From Micromonospora inaquosa (lineage in GTDB: Bacteria > Actinomycetota > Actinomycetes > Mycobacteriales > Micromonosporaceae): 64,000 nt of DNA. How positions within the stretch are numbered: position 1 is the first letter of the stretch; every line of letters starts with the position of its first letter. Below are positions 41,930 to 50,700 of this stretch, piece after piece. The notes under the pieces were generated by a model. It saw only the letters and a program-made list of their open reading frames with translations. It had not been told where the DNA came from and made no database searches. The DNA is taken from assembly GCF_003857055.1 (NCBI RefSeq), contig NZ_QGSZ01000190.1:40994-104993 (forward strand), read 5' to 3'. The position numbers and the translations under genes are program-made.

Positions 41930-42727
41930 CTAGCTCAGGAAGTCGAGCAGTGCGGCGTTGACCGGCTCCGGACGCTCCAGTGGGAGCAGGTGCGCGGCGT
42001 CCGGCACGTCGGGCAGTCGTACCGCGCCCGGGACCTCGGCGGCGATCCGGTCGGCGAGTCGACTGATGTCCGGCACGTCCGCGGCACCGGCGGTGACCAG
42101 GACGGGGATCTTCAGCTCGCCGAGTCGGCCGATCGCCGGTGGCGTCAGCTCGCCCACCTCGACCGCGCCGAGCGCCAGCTCGGCGGCGAGGGCACGCTGG
42201 TCCATCTCCTGGGCGAACGCGACCAGCTCGGGGTCGACGTCCTGCGGCTGGCGTCGAGGGCCGACCACCCAGAACCGCACCTCTCCGGCCGCGCCCGCGA
42301 CGAAGTCGTCGGGGTCGACCTCTCCGACCAGGTCGTCCCAGAGGTCGTTCGCCTCGTCGGACCACTCGTTGCCGGAGACAGCCGTGTCGAACAGCGCGAG
42401 CGCGCTCACCCGGTCGGGGTGGGCCAGCGCGGTGTCGATGGCGACCGCCCCGCCGAAGGAGCAGCCGACCAGGGCGGCCCGGGGAAGGTCGAGCGCGTCC
42501 AGCAGCCCGGCCACGTCGTCGTGGTGCGTGAACGGGGCCGGGGGGAGCTCCGAGTCGCCGTAGCCGCGCAGGTCAGGGACGATCACCCGGTGCCGGGTGG
42601 CGAGCGCGGACAACTGCCCCCGCCACATCCGCCGGTCGGCGATGCCGGCGTGCAGCAGGACGACGGGTGAGCCGGTGCCGGCCTCGTCGTACGCGATGCT
42701 TGCTCCATTGACTGTGATCTTGTGCAC
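41930..42727 (-). CDS. Alpha/beta-hydrolase
   Basis: A 265-residue hydrolase. The oxyanion HAGIADRRMWRGQLSAL region, nucleophile Ser in VGCSFGGAVAID, and a late DAAHLLPLERP with the catalytic histidine complete the triad, with an Asp before it. The N-terminus (HKITVNGASIAYDEAG) resembles 3-oxoadipate enol-lactonase-type and BphD-like enzymes, but the substrate is unknown. It is divergent from the XRE-HbhA block. Confidence 0.85.
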   Translation of the reverse strand: MHKITVNGASIAYDEAGTGSPVVLLHAGIADRRMWRGQLSALATRHRVIVPDLRGYGDSELPPAPFTHHDDVAGLLDALDLPRAALVGCSFGGAVAIDTALAHPDRVSALALFDTAVSGNEWSDEANDLWDDLVGEVDPDDFVAGAAGEVRFWVVGPRRQPQDVDPELVAFAQEMDQRALAAELALGAVEVGELTPPAIGRLGELKIPVLVTAGAADVPDISRLADRIAAEVPGAVRLPDVPDAAHLLPLERPEPVNAALLDFLS

Positions 42728-42780
42728 GAACGGACCGTACGGATCGGTCGAGCGGCGCGCAAACGGGATGCTGAGACCTT

Positions 42781-42830
42781 GCTAACTATGGCTAGCGTTT
42801 TGCTTGCAGGAGTTAGCGCCAGCGATTAGC
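42781..42830. promoter_or_regulatory. GCTAAC/GTTAGC repeats upstream of the XRE gene
   Basis: GCTAAC (42781-42786), GCTAGC (42791-42796), GTTAGC (42812-42817) and ATTAGC (42825-42830) recur at near-helical spacing just before ATG 42841. They are the only such cluster here and look like a multi-site operator for the XRE regulator itself. A TTGCTT at 42800 could be a -35 box. Confidence 0.5.
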
Positions 42831-42840
42831 GTCGCTGCCA

Positions 42841-43439
42841 TGGCCACACCCAAGGACCTTCCCGACGTCGGCGGGTTCATCCGCGATCTGCGGCGCAACG
42901 CCAAGATCTCGCTACGGCAGCTCGCCGAGCAGGCGGGGGTCAGCAACCCTTACCTCAGCCAGATCGAGCGCGGCCTGCGCAAGCCCAGCGCCGAGGTGCT
43001 CCAGCAACTGGCGAGCGCGCTACGGGTCTCCACACCGGCGATGTACCTGCGCGCCGGTCTGCTCGACGACAAGGAAGGCCACGGGGTGCTCGCCGCCATC
43101 GCCGTGGACGCCGACCTGACGATGGCGCAGAAGCAGTCGCTCAGTCAGATCTACGAGACGTTCCGCCGGGAGAACACCCGGCTGGCCGAGGCGCAGGCCG
43201 AAGCCGAGGCGGCCCAGGCCGAAGCCGGGGCAGCTCAAGCCGCGGACCAGCCGGCCAGTCAGGCCGCCGACCTGGCCAATGTGGCCGCCACCGGCCCCAC
43301 CACCGTGGGCGGCACCCCGACCGAGGCCGTGCTCGAGTCGGTCGCCGTCACCGAGGCGGGCACCGCCCCCGCCCCGGGCAGCACCAGCATCCCCCAGAAG
43401 AAGAAGGCCGCCGACGCGGCCGAAGAGGAGACGTCATGA
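42841..43439 (+). CDS. XRE-family regulator upstream of hbhA-like gene
   Basis: A 199-residue protein. Residues about 9-66 are a canonical helix-turn-helix (LRQLAEQAGVSNPYLSQIER, GLRKPSAEVLQQLASALRVS). A coiled-coil segment rich in Ala, Glu and Gln follows (about 115-145), then a low-complexity tail ending in a lysine run. The arrangement XRE, HbhA-like, DUF2516 matches mycobacterial Rv0474-Rv0475-Rv0476. It overlaps the next gene by 4 nt. Confidence 0.88.
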
Positions 43440-44065
43440 GCGAGCCGAAGACCAACCGCATCCCCGCCCCGATCTACGCCGCAGCCGGCGCCGGTGAGCT
43501 GGCCATCGAGCAGTTGCGGAAGCTGCCTGCCATGGTCGGCGTGCTCAGCACCCGGGTCGTCGCCGACCTGGGCGGTCGGGCCGTGCTGACCGGCTTCGAG
43601 CTGAAGCAGAAGGCCACCGAGACGCTGCGTACCGCCAACGAGACCGCCGACCTGGCGAAGCTGCGCGAGGTGACCGACATCGACAAGCTGCGCGCCGCCG
43701 CGACCCGCAACGCCGCCCTGGTGGTCGCGGGCGCCCAGGTCGCCCAGGAGCGCGCGTTCGCCGCGTACGGCGCGCTGGTCGCCCGAGGCGAGCGGGTCGT
43801 CGGCACCGGCGTGCTGGAGGCCGCCGAGACCGTCAACGCCGACATCGAGGCCACCGAGGCCGTGACGCCGGCCACCACCACCCCGGCCACGTCGGCCGCG
43901 GCCCCCGTCGACATGCCGACCCCGGCCGACGTGGCCGAGCTGGCCGAGGCCAAGCCGGCCGCGGTCAAGAAGGTCGCCCGCGCGCCCAAGGCCGTCAAGC
44001 AGGCCGAGACCCCGTCCGCGAAGCTGCCCCGGGCCACCAAGCGGACCCGCCCGGCCGCCGAGTAG
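43436..44065 (+). CDS. HbhA-like heparin-binding hemagglutinin homolog
   Basis: A 209-residue protein. A helical, probably coiled-coil region covers residues 10-140 (AGAGELAIEQLRKLPAMVG, ERAFAAYGALVARGERVVGT), and the C-terminus has Lys/Ala/Pro-rich repeats (KPAAVKKVARAPKAVKQA). That layout is the one of mycobacterial HbhA, where the lysine-rich tail binds sulfated glycans. In an environmental actinomycete a role in surface, polarity or lipid organisation is more likely than host adhesion. No signal peptide is visible. Confidence 0.82.
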   Translation: MSEPKTNRIPAPIYAAAGAGELAIEQLRKLPAMVGVLSTRVVADLGGRAVLTGFELKQKATETLRTANETADLAKLREVTDIDKLRAAATRNAALVVAGAQVAQERAFAAYGALVARGERVVGTGVLEAAETVNADIEATEAVTPATTTPATSAAAPVDMPTPADVAELAEAKPAAVKKVARAPKAVKQAETPSAKLPRATKRTRPAAE

Positions 44066-44078
44066 CTCCTCGGTCGAC

Positions 44079-44115
44079 GACCCCGGCGGCGTCCTTGTCG
44101 GACGCAGCCGGGGTC
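44079..44115 (+). terminator. Hairpin after the HbhA-like gene
   Basis: GACCCCGGC (44079-44087) pairs with GCCGGGGTC (44107-44115), with inner GCGTCC/GGACGC pairing. It lies 13 nt past the stop and may separate the XRE-HbhA pair from the following DUF2516 gene. Confidence 0.65.
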
Positions 44116-44135
44116 GTGGACATAAACTTGCCGAC

Positions 44136-44450
44136 ATGGCCAACGCCGCGCCGCTCTTCGCCTTTGCCGTCCGTGAAGTGATCGAGCTGATCCTGCTCGT
44201 CTTCGCACTGATCATCCAGGGCGTCGCCCTGGTGCACGCGATCACGCAGCGCTCTGATGCCTTCCCCGCCATCGGCACGCTGCCCAAGGGTGGCTGGATC
44301 GCCATCCTGGCGGTCTGCCTCGTGCTCACGCTTCTCGGCTTCGGTCCGATCAGCCTCTTCGGACTGGTCGGCATCGCCGCCGGTCTGATCTACCTGCTCG
44401 ACGTCCGGGTCGGTCTGCGCGACCTGAGTGACGGCAAAGGGTTCTGGTGA
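44136..44450 (+). CDS. DUF2516 membrane protein
   Basis: A 104-residue protein with three likely transmembrane helices: VREVIELILLVFALIIQGVA, GGWIAILAVCLVLTLLGFGP, and LFGLVGIAAGLIYLLDVRVG. FPAIGTLPKGGWI is a DUF2516 hallmark. Function is unknown, but it keeps company with hbhA in many actinobacteria. Its stop overlaps the next gene start (GTGA, 44447-44450). Confidence 0.85.
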   Translation: MANAAPLFAFAVREVIELILLVFALIIQGVALVHAITQRSDAFPAIGTLPKGGWIAILAVCLVLTLLGFGPISLFGLVGIAAGLIYLLDVRVGLRDLSDGKGFW

Positions 44451-45334
44451 GAGGTTTTCGCTGGCCGCCCCCACCCGACAGTGGGCCCCGCACGTGGGGG
44501 CCCGGCCCGGGTGGGCCACGTACCGGCCGGCCGGCGCTGCCGGAGCCGGAGACCGAGCTGGTCACCACCCCGCACGGCGTACAGCTGGAGCGGCTGGTCA
44601 CCGGCACCGGTGATCCGGTCACCGTCTTCGCCCACGGGCTGGGCAACGGCATCGCCACCACCCGCCCGTTCGGCAGTGGGGTGAACGGCCGCAAGGTGTT
44701 CTTCCAGTTCCGCGGGCACGGCCGTTCCGAAGCCCCGGACGGGCCGTGGGACTACCTGGACCTGGCCCGGGATCTGCGGGCGATCGCCGATCTCGGGGGC
44801 GCCAGCCGGGCGTTCGGCGCGAGCCTCGGCGCGGGTGCCCTCTGCCGACTCGTCGCGGAAAGCCCGGAGCGTTTCGACAAGCTGGTCTTCTTCCTGCCGG
44901 CGGTCCTCGACCAGCCGCGCGGGCCGGCCGCCCGGGAACGCGTCACCGACCTGCTGGAGGCGGTGGAGAGCGGGGACGCCTCGGCGGTCGCCGACATCGT
45001 CACACTGGAGTTGCCCCCGGCGGTGCGCAACACCCCGGCCGGCTGGGCCTACCTGCGGCAACGGCTCGACCAACTGCTCCGCGACGGTCTGGCCGACGGT
45101 CTGGCCACGCTCACCGATCAGACACCGCTGCGCCAGATCGGTGACCTGGCGGCGGTCACCGCGCCAGCGCTGGTGATCGGTTGCGCGGGCGACGACCTGC
45201 ACCCGGTCGACATCGCCGAGCGGCTCGCGGCAGCCCTGCCCCAGGCCACCCTGCACGTGTACGACCGGCCCGGCGTGCTCTGGTCGGAACGCGCCGATCT
45301 GCGGGACCGCATCTCCGGCTTCCTGAACGAGTAA
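44447..45334 (+). CDS. Alpha/beta-hydrolase
   Basis: A 295-residue hydrolase starting with GTG, with a proline-rich N-terminus of about 35 residues. VFAHGLGNGIATTRPF is the oxyanion region; RAFGASLGAGALCRL carries the probable nucleophile serine in GASLG; a late Asp is in GCAGDDLHPV. The usual histidine loop is not obvious near YDRPGVLWSER, so activity is uncertain. It is translationally coupled to the DUF2516 gene. Confidence 0.75.
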   Translation: MRGFRWPPPPDSGPRTWGPGPGGPRTGRPALPEPETELVTTPHGVQLERLVTGTGDPVTVFAHGLGNGIATTRPFGSGVNGRKVFFQFRGHGRSEAPDGPWDYLDLARDLRAIADLGGASRAFGASLGAGALCRLVAESPERFDKLVFFLPAVLDQPRGPAARERVTDLLEAVESGDASAVADIVTLELPPAVRNTPAGWAYLRQRLDQLLRDGLADGLATLTDQTPLRQIGDLAAVTAPALVIGCAGDDLHPVDIAERLAAALPQATLHVYDRPGVLWSERADLRDRISGFLNE

Positions 45335-45345
45335 CCTGCCCTGTC

Positions 45346-46083
45346 ATGGGCGTCACACAGCACGGCCGGACGCACCGGCTGGACCTTGCCGACCCGACAC
45401 TGCGCGAATGGACGTGCACGGTCCTGCACTCCGATGCGGAGCAGGGCATCGTGCTCGACCGTTCGGCGTTCTACCCGGGCGGCGGTGGTCAACCACCTGA
45501 CCACGGCGTGCTGCTCTGGCAGGGCGTGCAGACCCGGATCGTCGGCACCCGCAAGGGCGACGACCCCTACCTGGTTCCCGCCGAGGGTGACCCGCTGCCG
45601 CCGGTCGGCACCGCTGTCGTCGGAGCGGTGGAGGACGAGCGCCGCACCCGGTTGATGCGTACCCACTCCGGGTTGCACGTGCTCTGCGGTGTGGTGTTCC
45701 GCGACTTCGGCGCGCTCGTCACCGGCGGCAACATGGAGCCGGGCGAGGCCCGGATGGACTTCAACCTCCCCGAGGTGCCCCCGGACTTCAAGGCCCGCAT
45801 CGAGGAGCTGGTCAACGCCGAGGTGGCCGCCGACCGCTCGGTCGCCACCCGGGTGCTGCCGCGCACCGAGGCGCTGGCCCTGCCGGACATCATCCGCACC
45901 CAGTCCAATCTCATCCCGCCGGATGAGCAGGAGGTCCGGATCGTCGACATCGTCGGGCTGGACGTGCAGGCCGACGGCGGCACCCACGTCGCCTCCACCG
46001 CCCAGATCGGGAAGGTGCAGGTGGTCAAGGTGGAGAGCAAGGGTCGCGCCAACCGCCGGGTCCGGGTCCGACTGGTCGACTAG
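45346..46083 (+). CDS. AlaX-type trans-editing protein for misacylated tRNA-Ala
   Basis: A 245-residue homolog of the AlaRS editing domain. The zinc-binding HxxxH is in MRTHSGLHVLCGV. The second motif reads ADGGTHVAST, where AlaRS has CGGTH, so the usual zinc cysteine is aspartate. FYPGGGGQPPDHG is another strong match. It would hydrolyse Ser- or Gly-tRNA(Ala) in trans. It follows the hydrolase by 11 nt. Confidence 0.87.
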   Translation: MGVTQHGRTHRLDLADPTLREWTCTVLHSDAEQGIVLDRSAFYPGGGGQPPDHGVLLWQGVQTRIVGTRKGDDPYLVPAEGDPLPPVGTAVVGAVEDERRTRLMRTHSGLHVLCGVVFRDFGALVTGGNMEPGEARMDFNLPEVPPDFKARIEELVNAEVAADRSVATRVLPRTEALALPDIIRTQSNLIPPDEQEVRIVDIVGLDVQADGGTHVASTAQIGKVQVVKVESKGRANRRVRVRLVD

Positions 46084-46107
46084 ATCGAGTCCCGAATTCG
46101 GACGTCG

Positions 46108-46129
46108 GTTGTCAGGTATTCCTGACAAC
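46108..46129. promoter_or_regulatory. Perfect palindrome GTTGTCAGG-N4-CCTGACAAC before SDR
   Basis: Nine-base perfect arms around TATT, centred 20 nt before the SDR start codon. It is placed to control the SDR gene. The nearest candidate regulator is the WYL protein encoded convergently at 47044-48039. Confidence 0.65.
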
Positions 46130-46138
46130 GTCGCAGGC

Positions 46139-47053
46139 ATGACGCAACCGCTCACAGGAAAGATCGCGCTCGTCGCCGGTGCCACCCGTGGTGCCGGCCG
46201 ACAGATCGCCGTTCAGCTCGGCGCGGCCGGTGCCACTGTCTACGCCACCGGTCGCAGCACCCGGGCCGGCCGTTCCGAGATGGACCGACCGGAGACCATC
46301 GAGGAGACCGCCGAGCTGGTCAGCGCGGCCGGCGGCACCGGCATCGCCGTTCAGGTCGACCACCTGGTGCCCGAGCAGGTCCGCGACCTGGTCGCCCGGA
46401 TCGACGCCGAGCAGGGGCAACTCGACGTGCTGGTGAACGACATCTGGGGCGGCGACCCACTGGTCACCTGGGACAAGCCGGTCTGGGAGCAGCCGCTCGA
46501 CGCCGGCTTCCGTACCCTGCGACTGGCCGTCGACACGCACATCATCACCAGCCACTTCGCCCTGCCGCTGCTGATCCGCAAGCCGGGCGGACTGGTGGTG
46601 GAGATGGGCGACGGCACCAAGGCGTACAACGACGAGAACTACCGACTGTCGGTCTTCTACGACCTGGCCAAGGTCTCGGTCAACCGGCTCGCCTTCAGCC
46701 AGGCCCACGAGCTGAAACCGCACGGCTGCACGGCGGTGGCGCTCACCCCCGGCTGGATCCGCTCCGAGGCGATGCTGGAGCACTTCGGCGTGACCGAGGA
46801 GAACTGGCGCGACGGTGCTGCCACCGACCCGAACTTCCTCATCTCGGAGACCCCGGCCTTCGTCGGCCGGGCGGTGGCCGCGCTCGCCGCCGACGAGGAG
46901 AAGGCCCGCTGGAGCGGAAAATCCGTCGATGCCGGCACGCTGTCCAAGGTGTACGGGTTCACCGACCTCGACGGCAGCCAACCCGAGGGGTTCCGCTACA
47001 TCACCGAGGTGGTCGACGCGGGCAAACCGGCGGACGTGACCGGCTACCGGTAG
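46139..47053 (+). CDS. Short-chain dehydrogenase/reductase
   Basis: A 304-residue SDR with a glycine-rich loop (VAGATRGAGRQIA), a variant of the NNAG motif (VLVNDIWGG), and TKAYNDENYRLSVFYDLAKV with the YxxxK pair. The variant motif and extra length set it in the divergent group near DHRS1-like enzymes. The substrate is unknown. A perfect palindrome lies in its 5' region. Its 3' end overlaps the convergent WYL gene by 10 nt. Confidence 0.85.
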   Translation: MTQPLTGKIALVAGATRGAGRQIAVQLGAAGATVYATGRSTRAGRSEMDRPETIEETAELVSAAGGTGIAVQVDHLVPEQVRDLVARIDAEQGQLDVLVNDIWGGDPLVTWDKPVWEQPLDAGFRTLRLAVDTHIITSHFALPLLIRKPGGLVVEMGDGTKAYNDENYRLSVFYDLAKVSVNRLAFSQAHELKPHGCTAVALTPGWIRSEAMLEHFGVTEENWRDGAATDPNFLISETPAFVGRAVAALAADEEKARWSGKSVDAGTLSKVYGFTDLDGSQPEGFRYITEVVDAGKPADVTGYR

Positions 47054-48039
47054 AGCGCCCCGAGGCGGTCGGCCGCCTCGGCCAACAACTGCCGCAGCTC
47101 GGGTGGGTCGAGGACCTCCACCTCGGGGCCGAGCCCCAGCAGTTGCTGGTACGCCACCGGGACCGACTCGACGGGCAGCCGCGCCACCACCCAGCCCTGC
47201 CCGTCGGGTTCGCTGGCGGCGGCGACCAGGTCGTCGTACACGAAGGGGGCATCGACCAGGTGCCGGAGCCGGCGCAGGCCGGCGGGGCTCAGCCGGACGG
47301 TGACCTCGGCCCGCAGCATGGTCCGCAGGAACGACCCGGCCTGCTCGCGCCAGTGCCCGGCCAGGTCGAAGCCCTCGTCGCGGTCGAAGTGCTCGTCGCC
47401 CACCTCGACCCCGGTGACCCGGTCCACCCGGTAGGTGCGCACATCGTCGCCGACCCGGCCGACCAGATACCAGACACCGCTCTTGAGAACCAGGCCGTAC
47501 GGCTGGACCCGGCGGGTCACCTCCCGGTCGCCGCGTCGGTAGCGCAACTCCACCACCCGGTCGCCCCAGACCGCTCGGGCCAGCGCCGACAGCCAGAGCG
47601 GTGGTGCGGTCTCCCGGAACCAGCCCGGCGCGTCCAGGTGGAACCGCTGCCCGGCGCGGGCCGGCGCGTCGCGCAGGGCGGGTGGCAGCGCGGCGAGCAC
47701 CTTCAGTTCGGCGGACGCGACAGCGTCGGCGAGCCCCATCTCGCCGGCCGGCCCGGGCAGCCCGGCGAGGAACAGCGCTTCCGCCTCGTCCCTGGTCAGC
47801 CCGGTCAACCGGGTGCGGTAGCCGCCGAGCAGGCGGTAACCGCCGGCCCGCCCCCGGTCGGCGTAGACCGGCACGCCCGCCGCGGAGAGCGCCAGCACGT
47901 CCCGATAGACGGTCCGCTCGGAGACCTCCAGCTCCCGAGCCAGCTCGCTCGCGGTCATGGATCCGCGCGACTGCAACAGCAACAGCAACGAGATCAGTCG
48001 GGACGCACGCACCCGCCCATCCTGCCCGGTGCCGCTCAC
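47044..48039 (-). CDS. WYL-domain transcriptional regulator (YafY/DeoR-like)
   Basis: A 331-residue regulator. An N-terminal winged helix (SRLISLLLLLQSRGSMTASE, VSERTVYRDVLALSAAGVPV) is followed by PAF/WYL: LSALARAVWGDRVVELRYRR and YGLVLKSGVWYLVGRVGD. WYL regulators sense nucleic acid or small ligands and often control an adjacent oxidoreductase. GTG 48039 overlaps the response-regulator stop by 4 nt, so it is the last gene of the exporter/two-component operon. A shorter start at an internal GTG is possible. It may bind the palindrome before the convergent SDR gene. Confidence 0.87.
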   Translation of the reverse strand: MSGTGQDGRVRASRLISLLLLLQSRGSMTASELARELEVSERTVYRDVLALSAAGVPVYADRGRAGGYRLLGGYRTRLTGLTRDEAEALFLAGLPGPAGEMGLADAVASAELKVLAALPPALRDAPARAGQRFHLDAPGWFRETAPPLWLSALARAVWGDRVVELRYRRGDREVTRRVQPYGLVLKSGVWYLVGRVGDDVRTYRVDRVTGVEVGDEHFDRDEGFDLAGHWREQAGSFLRTMLRAEVTVRLSPAGLRRLRHLVDAPFVYDDLVAAASEPDGQGWVVARLPVESVPVAYQQLLGLGPEVEVLDPPELRQLLAEAADRLGALYR

Positions 48040-48677
48040 CGCCCGCCGGGCGTCAGCAACCCCCTGTCGTACGCGGTGGCCACGGCGGCAGCCCGGTCAT
48101 TGACCCCGAGCTTGGCGTACAGGTGCAGCAGGTGCGTCTTGACGGTGGCCTCGCTGATGAACAGGCGGGCCGCCGCCTCCCGGTTGGAGGCGCCCCGGGC
48201 CACCAGGGTGAGCACTTCAAGCTCCCGTTGACTGAGCGGCTCCTCGGCGGGAGCGCGCAGCCGGCCCATCAGCCGGCCGGCGACGCTCGGCGCGAGCACC
48301 GACTCACCCCGGGCCGCCGCCCGTACCGCGCGCACCAGATCCTCCCGGGGTGTGTCCTTGAGCAGGTAACCAGTCGCACCGGCCTCGATCGCGGGCAGCA
48401 CGTCCGCGTCCGTGTCGTAGGTGGTCAGCACCAGCACCCGGGCGGCGCTGCCGGCGCGAGCCAGCCTGCCGATGGCTGTCACCCCGTCCATGCCGGGCAT
48501 CCGCAGGTCCATCAGCACCACGTCCGGCCGCAGCGTCGCGACCAGCGCCAACGCCTCCGAGCCGTCCGCCGCCTCACCGACCACCTCGAAATCGCTGTCG
48601 CCGGTGAACATCCCCCGCAGCCCGTCCCGCACCACCGGGTGATCGTCGACGATCAGCAGTCGTACCGGGGCGGTCAA
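48036..48677 (-). CDS. NarL/LuxR-family response regulator
   Basis: A 213-residue regulator. The receiver has Asp57 in VVLMDLRMPGMDG and Lys in GYLLKDTPREDL. The C-terminal LuxR helix-turn-helix reads LSQRELEVLTLVARGASNRE and ISEATVKTHLLHLYAKLGV. It is the partner of the kinase encoded directly upstream. The start is TTG at 48677, overlapping the kinase stop by 4 nt (TTGA); no better start fits. It probably controls the ABC exporter in the same operon. Confidence 0.92.
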   Translation of the reverse strand: MTAPVRLLIVDDHPVVRDGLRGMFTGDSDFEVVGEAADGSEALALVATLRPDVVLMDLRMPGMDGVTAIGRLARAGSAARVLVLTTYDTDADVLPAIEAGATGYLLKDTPREDLVRAVRAAARGESVLAPSVAGRLMGRLRAPAEEPLSQRELEVLTLVARGASNREAAARLFISEATVKTHLLHLYAKLGVNDRAAAVATAYDRGLLTPGGR

Positions 48678-49957
48678 CCGGCACCTCCGGGTAGCGCGGG
48701 GACGGACGCCGAGATGGCGGTGCCGCTGCCCGGCTCGGATTCGACTGCCAACTCGCCACCGACCCGGGTCACCCGCTGCCGCATGGCGGTCAGCCCGTAC
48801 CCGCTGCCCGGCTCGCGGGGTGCCGGCTGGCCGGTGACCTCGAAGCCGGCCCCGTCGTCGCGTACGTCCAGGGTGACCACGTCCGCCATGTACGACAGGG
48901 TCAGCCCGACCCGTGAGGCGGCGGCGTGCCGGGCCACGTTGGCCAGCGCCTCCTGGGCGGCCCGCAGCAGGGTCACCTCGATCTCCGGGTGCAGCGGGCG
49001 GGGGTTGCCGGTGGTGGCCACCTTGGCCCGTACCCCGTTCAGGGCCGACCAGCGCCCACCCAGCTCGACGAGGGCGTCCGGTAGCCGGGCCGTCTCCAAC
49101 GGTTCCGGACGGACCGCCTGTACCGAGCGGCGGGCCTCGGTGAGGCTCTCCCGGGCCAGCGCGAGCGCGTTGTCGACGTGCCGGCGCCAGTCGGCGGACC
49201 GGTCGCGGGTCTGCTCGGCCGCTTCCAGTTGGGTGATGATGCCGGTCAACCCCTGGGCCAGGGTGTCGTGGATCTCCCGTGCCATCCGTTGCCGCTCGTC
49301 CAGCACGCCGGCCTCCCGTGCCTGGGTCAGCAGTTGGGCGTGCAGCCCAGCGTTCTCACTGACCGTCTCGGTGAGTTGGCGGTTGGCCTCGCCGAGTTCC
49401 GCCACCAACCGCTTGCGTTTGGCGTCCTCCTGCTCGGCGACCATCGCGAACCAGGTCACCGAGCCGGCCACCACCAGGTTGAAGAGCGCCAGCAGCAGCC
49501 AGAGTGGCCAGTGCGAGATCGCTACTGCCAGACCACCGCCCTGAGAGGTGGCCACGAGGACGGCCGTGGCGACCACCCCGGCGATCCGCAAGCGCCCGGG
49601 CAGCACCGGAAAGGCGTGCAGGTAACCGATCCAGGCGAAGAAGCCGTACCACGGATTGGCTACGACCAGCACGGCGGCGAACGTGAGCAGGCCGGCGTAG
49701 TAGACGGCCATCAGTTTGAGGCGGCTCTGCCAGCCGGGGTGCACTGTGACGAACCAGGCAACCCAGCATCCGGCCGCCGCGGCGATGGCCAGTGTGGGCA
49801 GCGTCGCAAGGCTGCCGGGTGGCTGTGCGACGACGGCCAGCAGGGTGCCCAGAGCCAGCCCGCCATAGGGCAGTACGCGATAGAGGCTCGCCTCGCGCGC
49901 CCGCCACGTGGTCAGACGGTCGTGCCCACCGCTGCTGGTCATCGGATCCCCGCTCAC
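48674..49957 (-). CDS. DesK/NarX-type sensor histidine kinase
   Basis: A 427-residue kinase. The N-terminal half has five to six membrane helices with little outside the membrane (LPTLAIAAAAGCWVAWFVTV, WPLWLLLALFNLVVAGSVTW). A short coiled coil leads to the HisKA_3 phospho-acceptor (MAREIHDTLAQGLTGIITQL, His at about 229) and HATPase_c (ALANVARHAAASRVG, DVRDDGAGFEV, GSGYGLTAMRQRV). It likely senses membrane state or a membrane-active compound. The start GTG 49957 overlaps the permease stop by 4 nt; ATG 49942 is an alternative. Confidence 0.9.
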   Translation of the reverse strand: MSGDPMTSSGGHDRLTTWRAREASLYRVLPYGGLALGTLLAVVAQPPGSLATLPTLAIAAAAGCWVAWFVTVHPGWQSRLKLMAVYYAGLLTFAAVLVVANPWYGFFAWIGYLHAFPVLPGRLRIAGVVATAVLVATSQGGGLAVAISHWPLWLLLALFNLVVAGSVTWFAMVAEQEDAKRKRLVAELGEANRQLTETVSENAGLHAQLLTQAREAGVLDERQRMAREIHDTLAQGLTGIITQLEAAEQTRDRSADWRRHVDNALALARESLTEARRSVQAVRPEPLETARLPDALVELGGRWSALNGVRAKVATTGNPRPLHPEIEVTLLRAAQEALANVARHAAASRVGLTLSYMADVVTLDVRDDGAGFEVTGQPAPREPGSGYGLTAMRQRVTRVGGELAVESEPGSGTAISASVPALPGGAG

Positions 49958-50688
49958 TCCCAACGGAACAGTTTCGCCGCGCCGGCGCCGGCCGCCACGG
50001 CGATCACCGCCATTATCCCCAGGTGTAGCGGCTGCGGCGGGGTGCCGGTCCAGGCATCGAGGAGCGCCTGCACCCCGGGTGGTGTGTAGTCACCGATCCG
50101 CGCCACGAAGTCCGGGAGCAGGAACCGGGGGAGGTAGACCCCGCCGAAGAACATGACGACCAGGAACAGCGGCACAGCCAGGGCCTGCGCTGCCTTCGCT
50201 GTCCTGGCGACGGCGGCGACCAGTAGGCCGAGTGCCAGCAGCGCCGCCGTGCCGAGGATGAACGCCAGCGTGAAGCCGAGCGGGTGCCGCGGGAACGGCA
50301 CCCCGAACGCCAGCCGGGCGACCAGGATGAGCAGCAGCGCGCTGGCCAGGATCCCGGCCAGGGCCAACACCAGTTGGGCGGCGAGCAGCGCGGCCGGGTG
50401 CGCCGGGGTGGTCGCCAGCCGGCGCAGCACCCCGCGTTCCCGGTAGGTGGCCAGCACGGAGGGCAGCATGTTCACCCCGACCATGGCGAGGGTGACCACC
50501 AACAGCGACGGGGCGAAGTAGCTGACGAAGGTCTGCCCGTCGAAGGTCGGATCGGGCTTGCGGAGCGCGGGGACCAGCCCCAGCACCACCAGGATCAGGG
50601 TGGGTAGCCCGACGGTGGTGAGCAGCGTCGGCAGGTCCCGCAGGTAGAGCCGCGCCTCGATCCTCAGGATGTTGCGGAAGGCGTGCAT
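49954..50688 (-). CDS. ABC-2 type transporter permease
   Basis: A 244-residue permease with six hydrophobic segments. It opens FRNILRIEARLYLRDLPTLL and has the ABC-2 motifs LATYRERGVLRRLATTPAHP and FFGGVYLPRFLLPDFVARIG. Together with the ATPase encoded 12 nt upstream it forms an exporter of the drug- or lipid-efflux kind. Its co-operonic two-component system suggests induction by the exported compound. Confidence 0.92.
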   Translation of the reverse strand: MHAFRNILRIEARLYLRDLPTLLTTVGLPTLILVVLGLVPALRKPDPTFDGQTFVSYFAPSLLVVTLAMVGVNMLPSVLATYRERGVLRRLATTPAHPAALLAAQLVLALAGILASALLLILVARLAFGVPFPRHPLGFTLAFILGTAALLALGLLVAAVARTAKAAQALAVPLFLVVMFFGGVYLPRFLLPDFVARIGDYTPPGVQALLDAWTGTPPQPLHLGIMAVIAVAAGAGAAKLFRWE

Positions 50689-50700
50689 GCTGGCTCCCTC

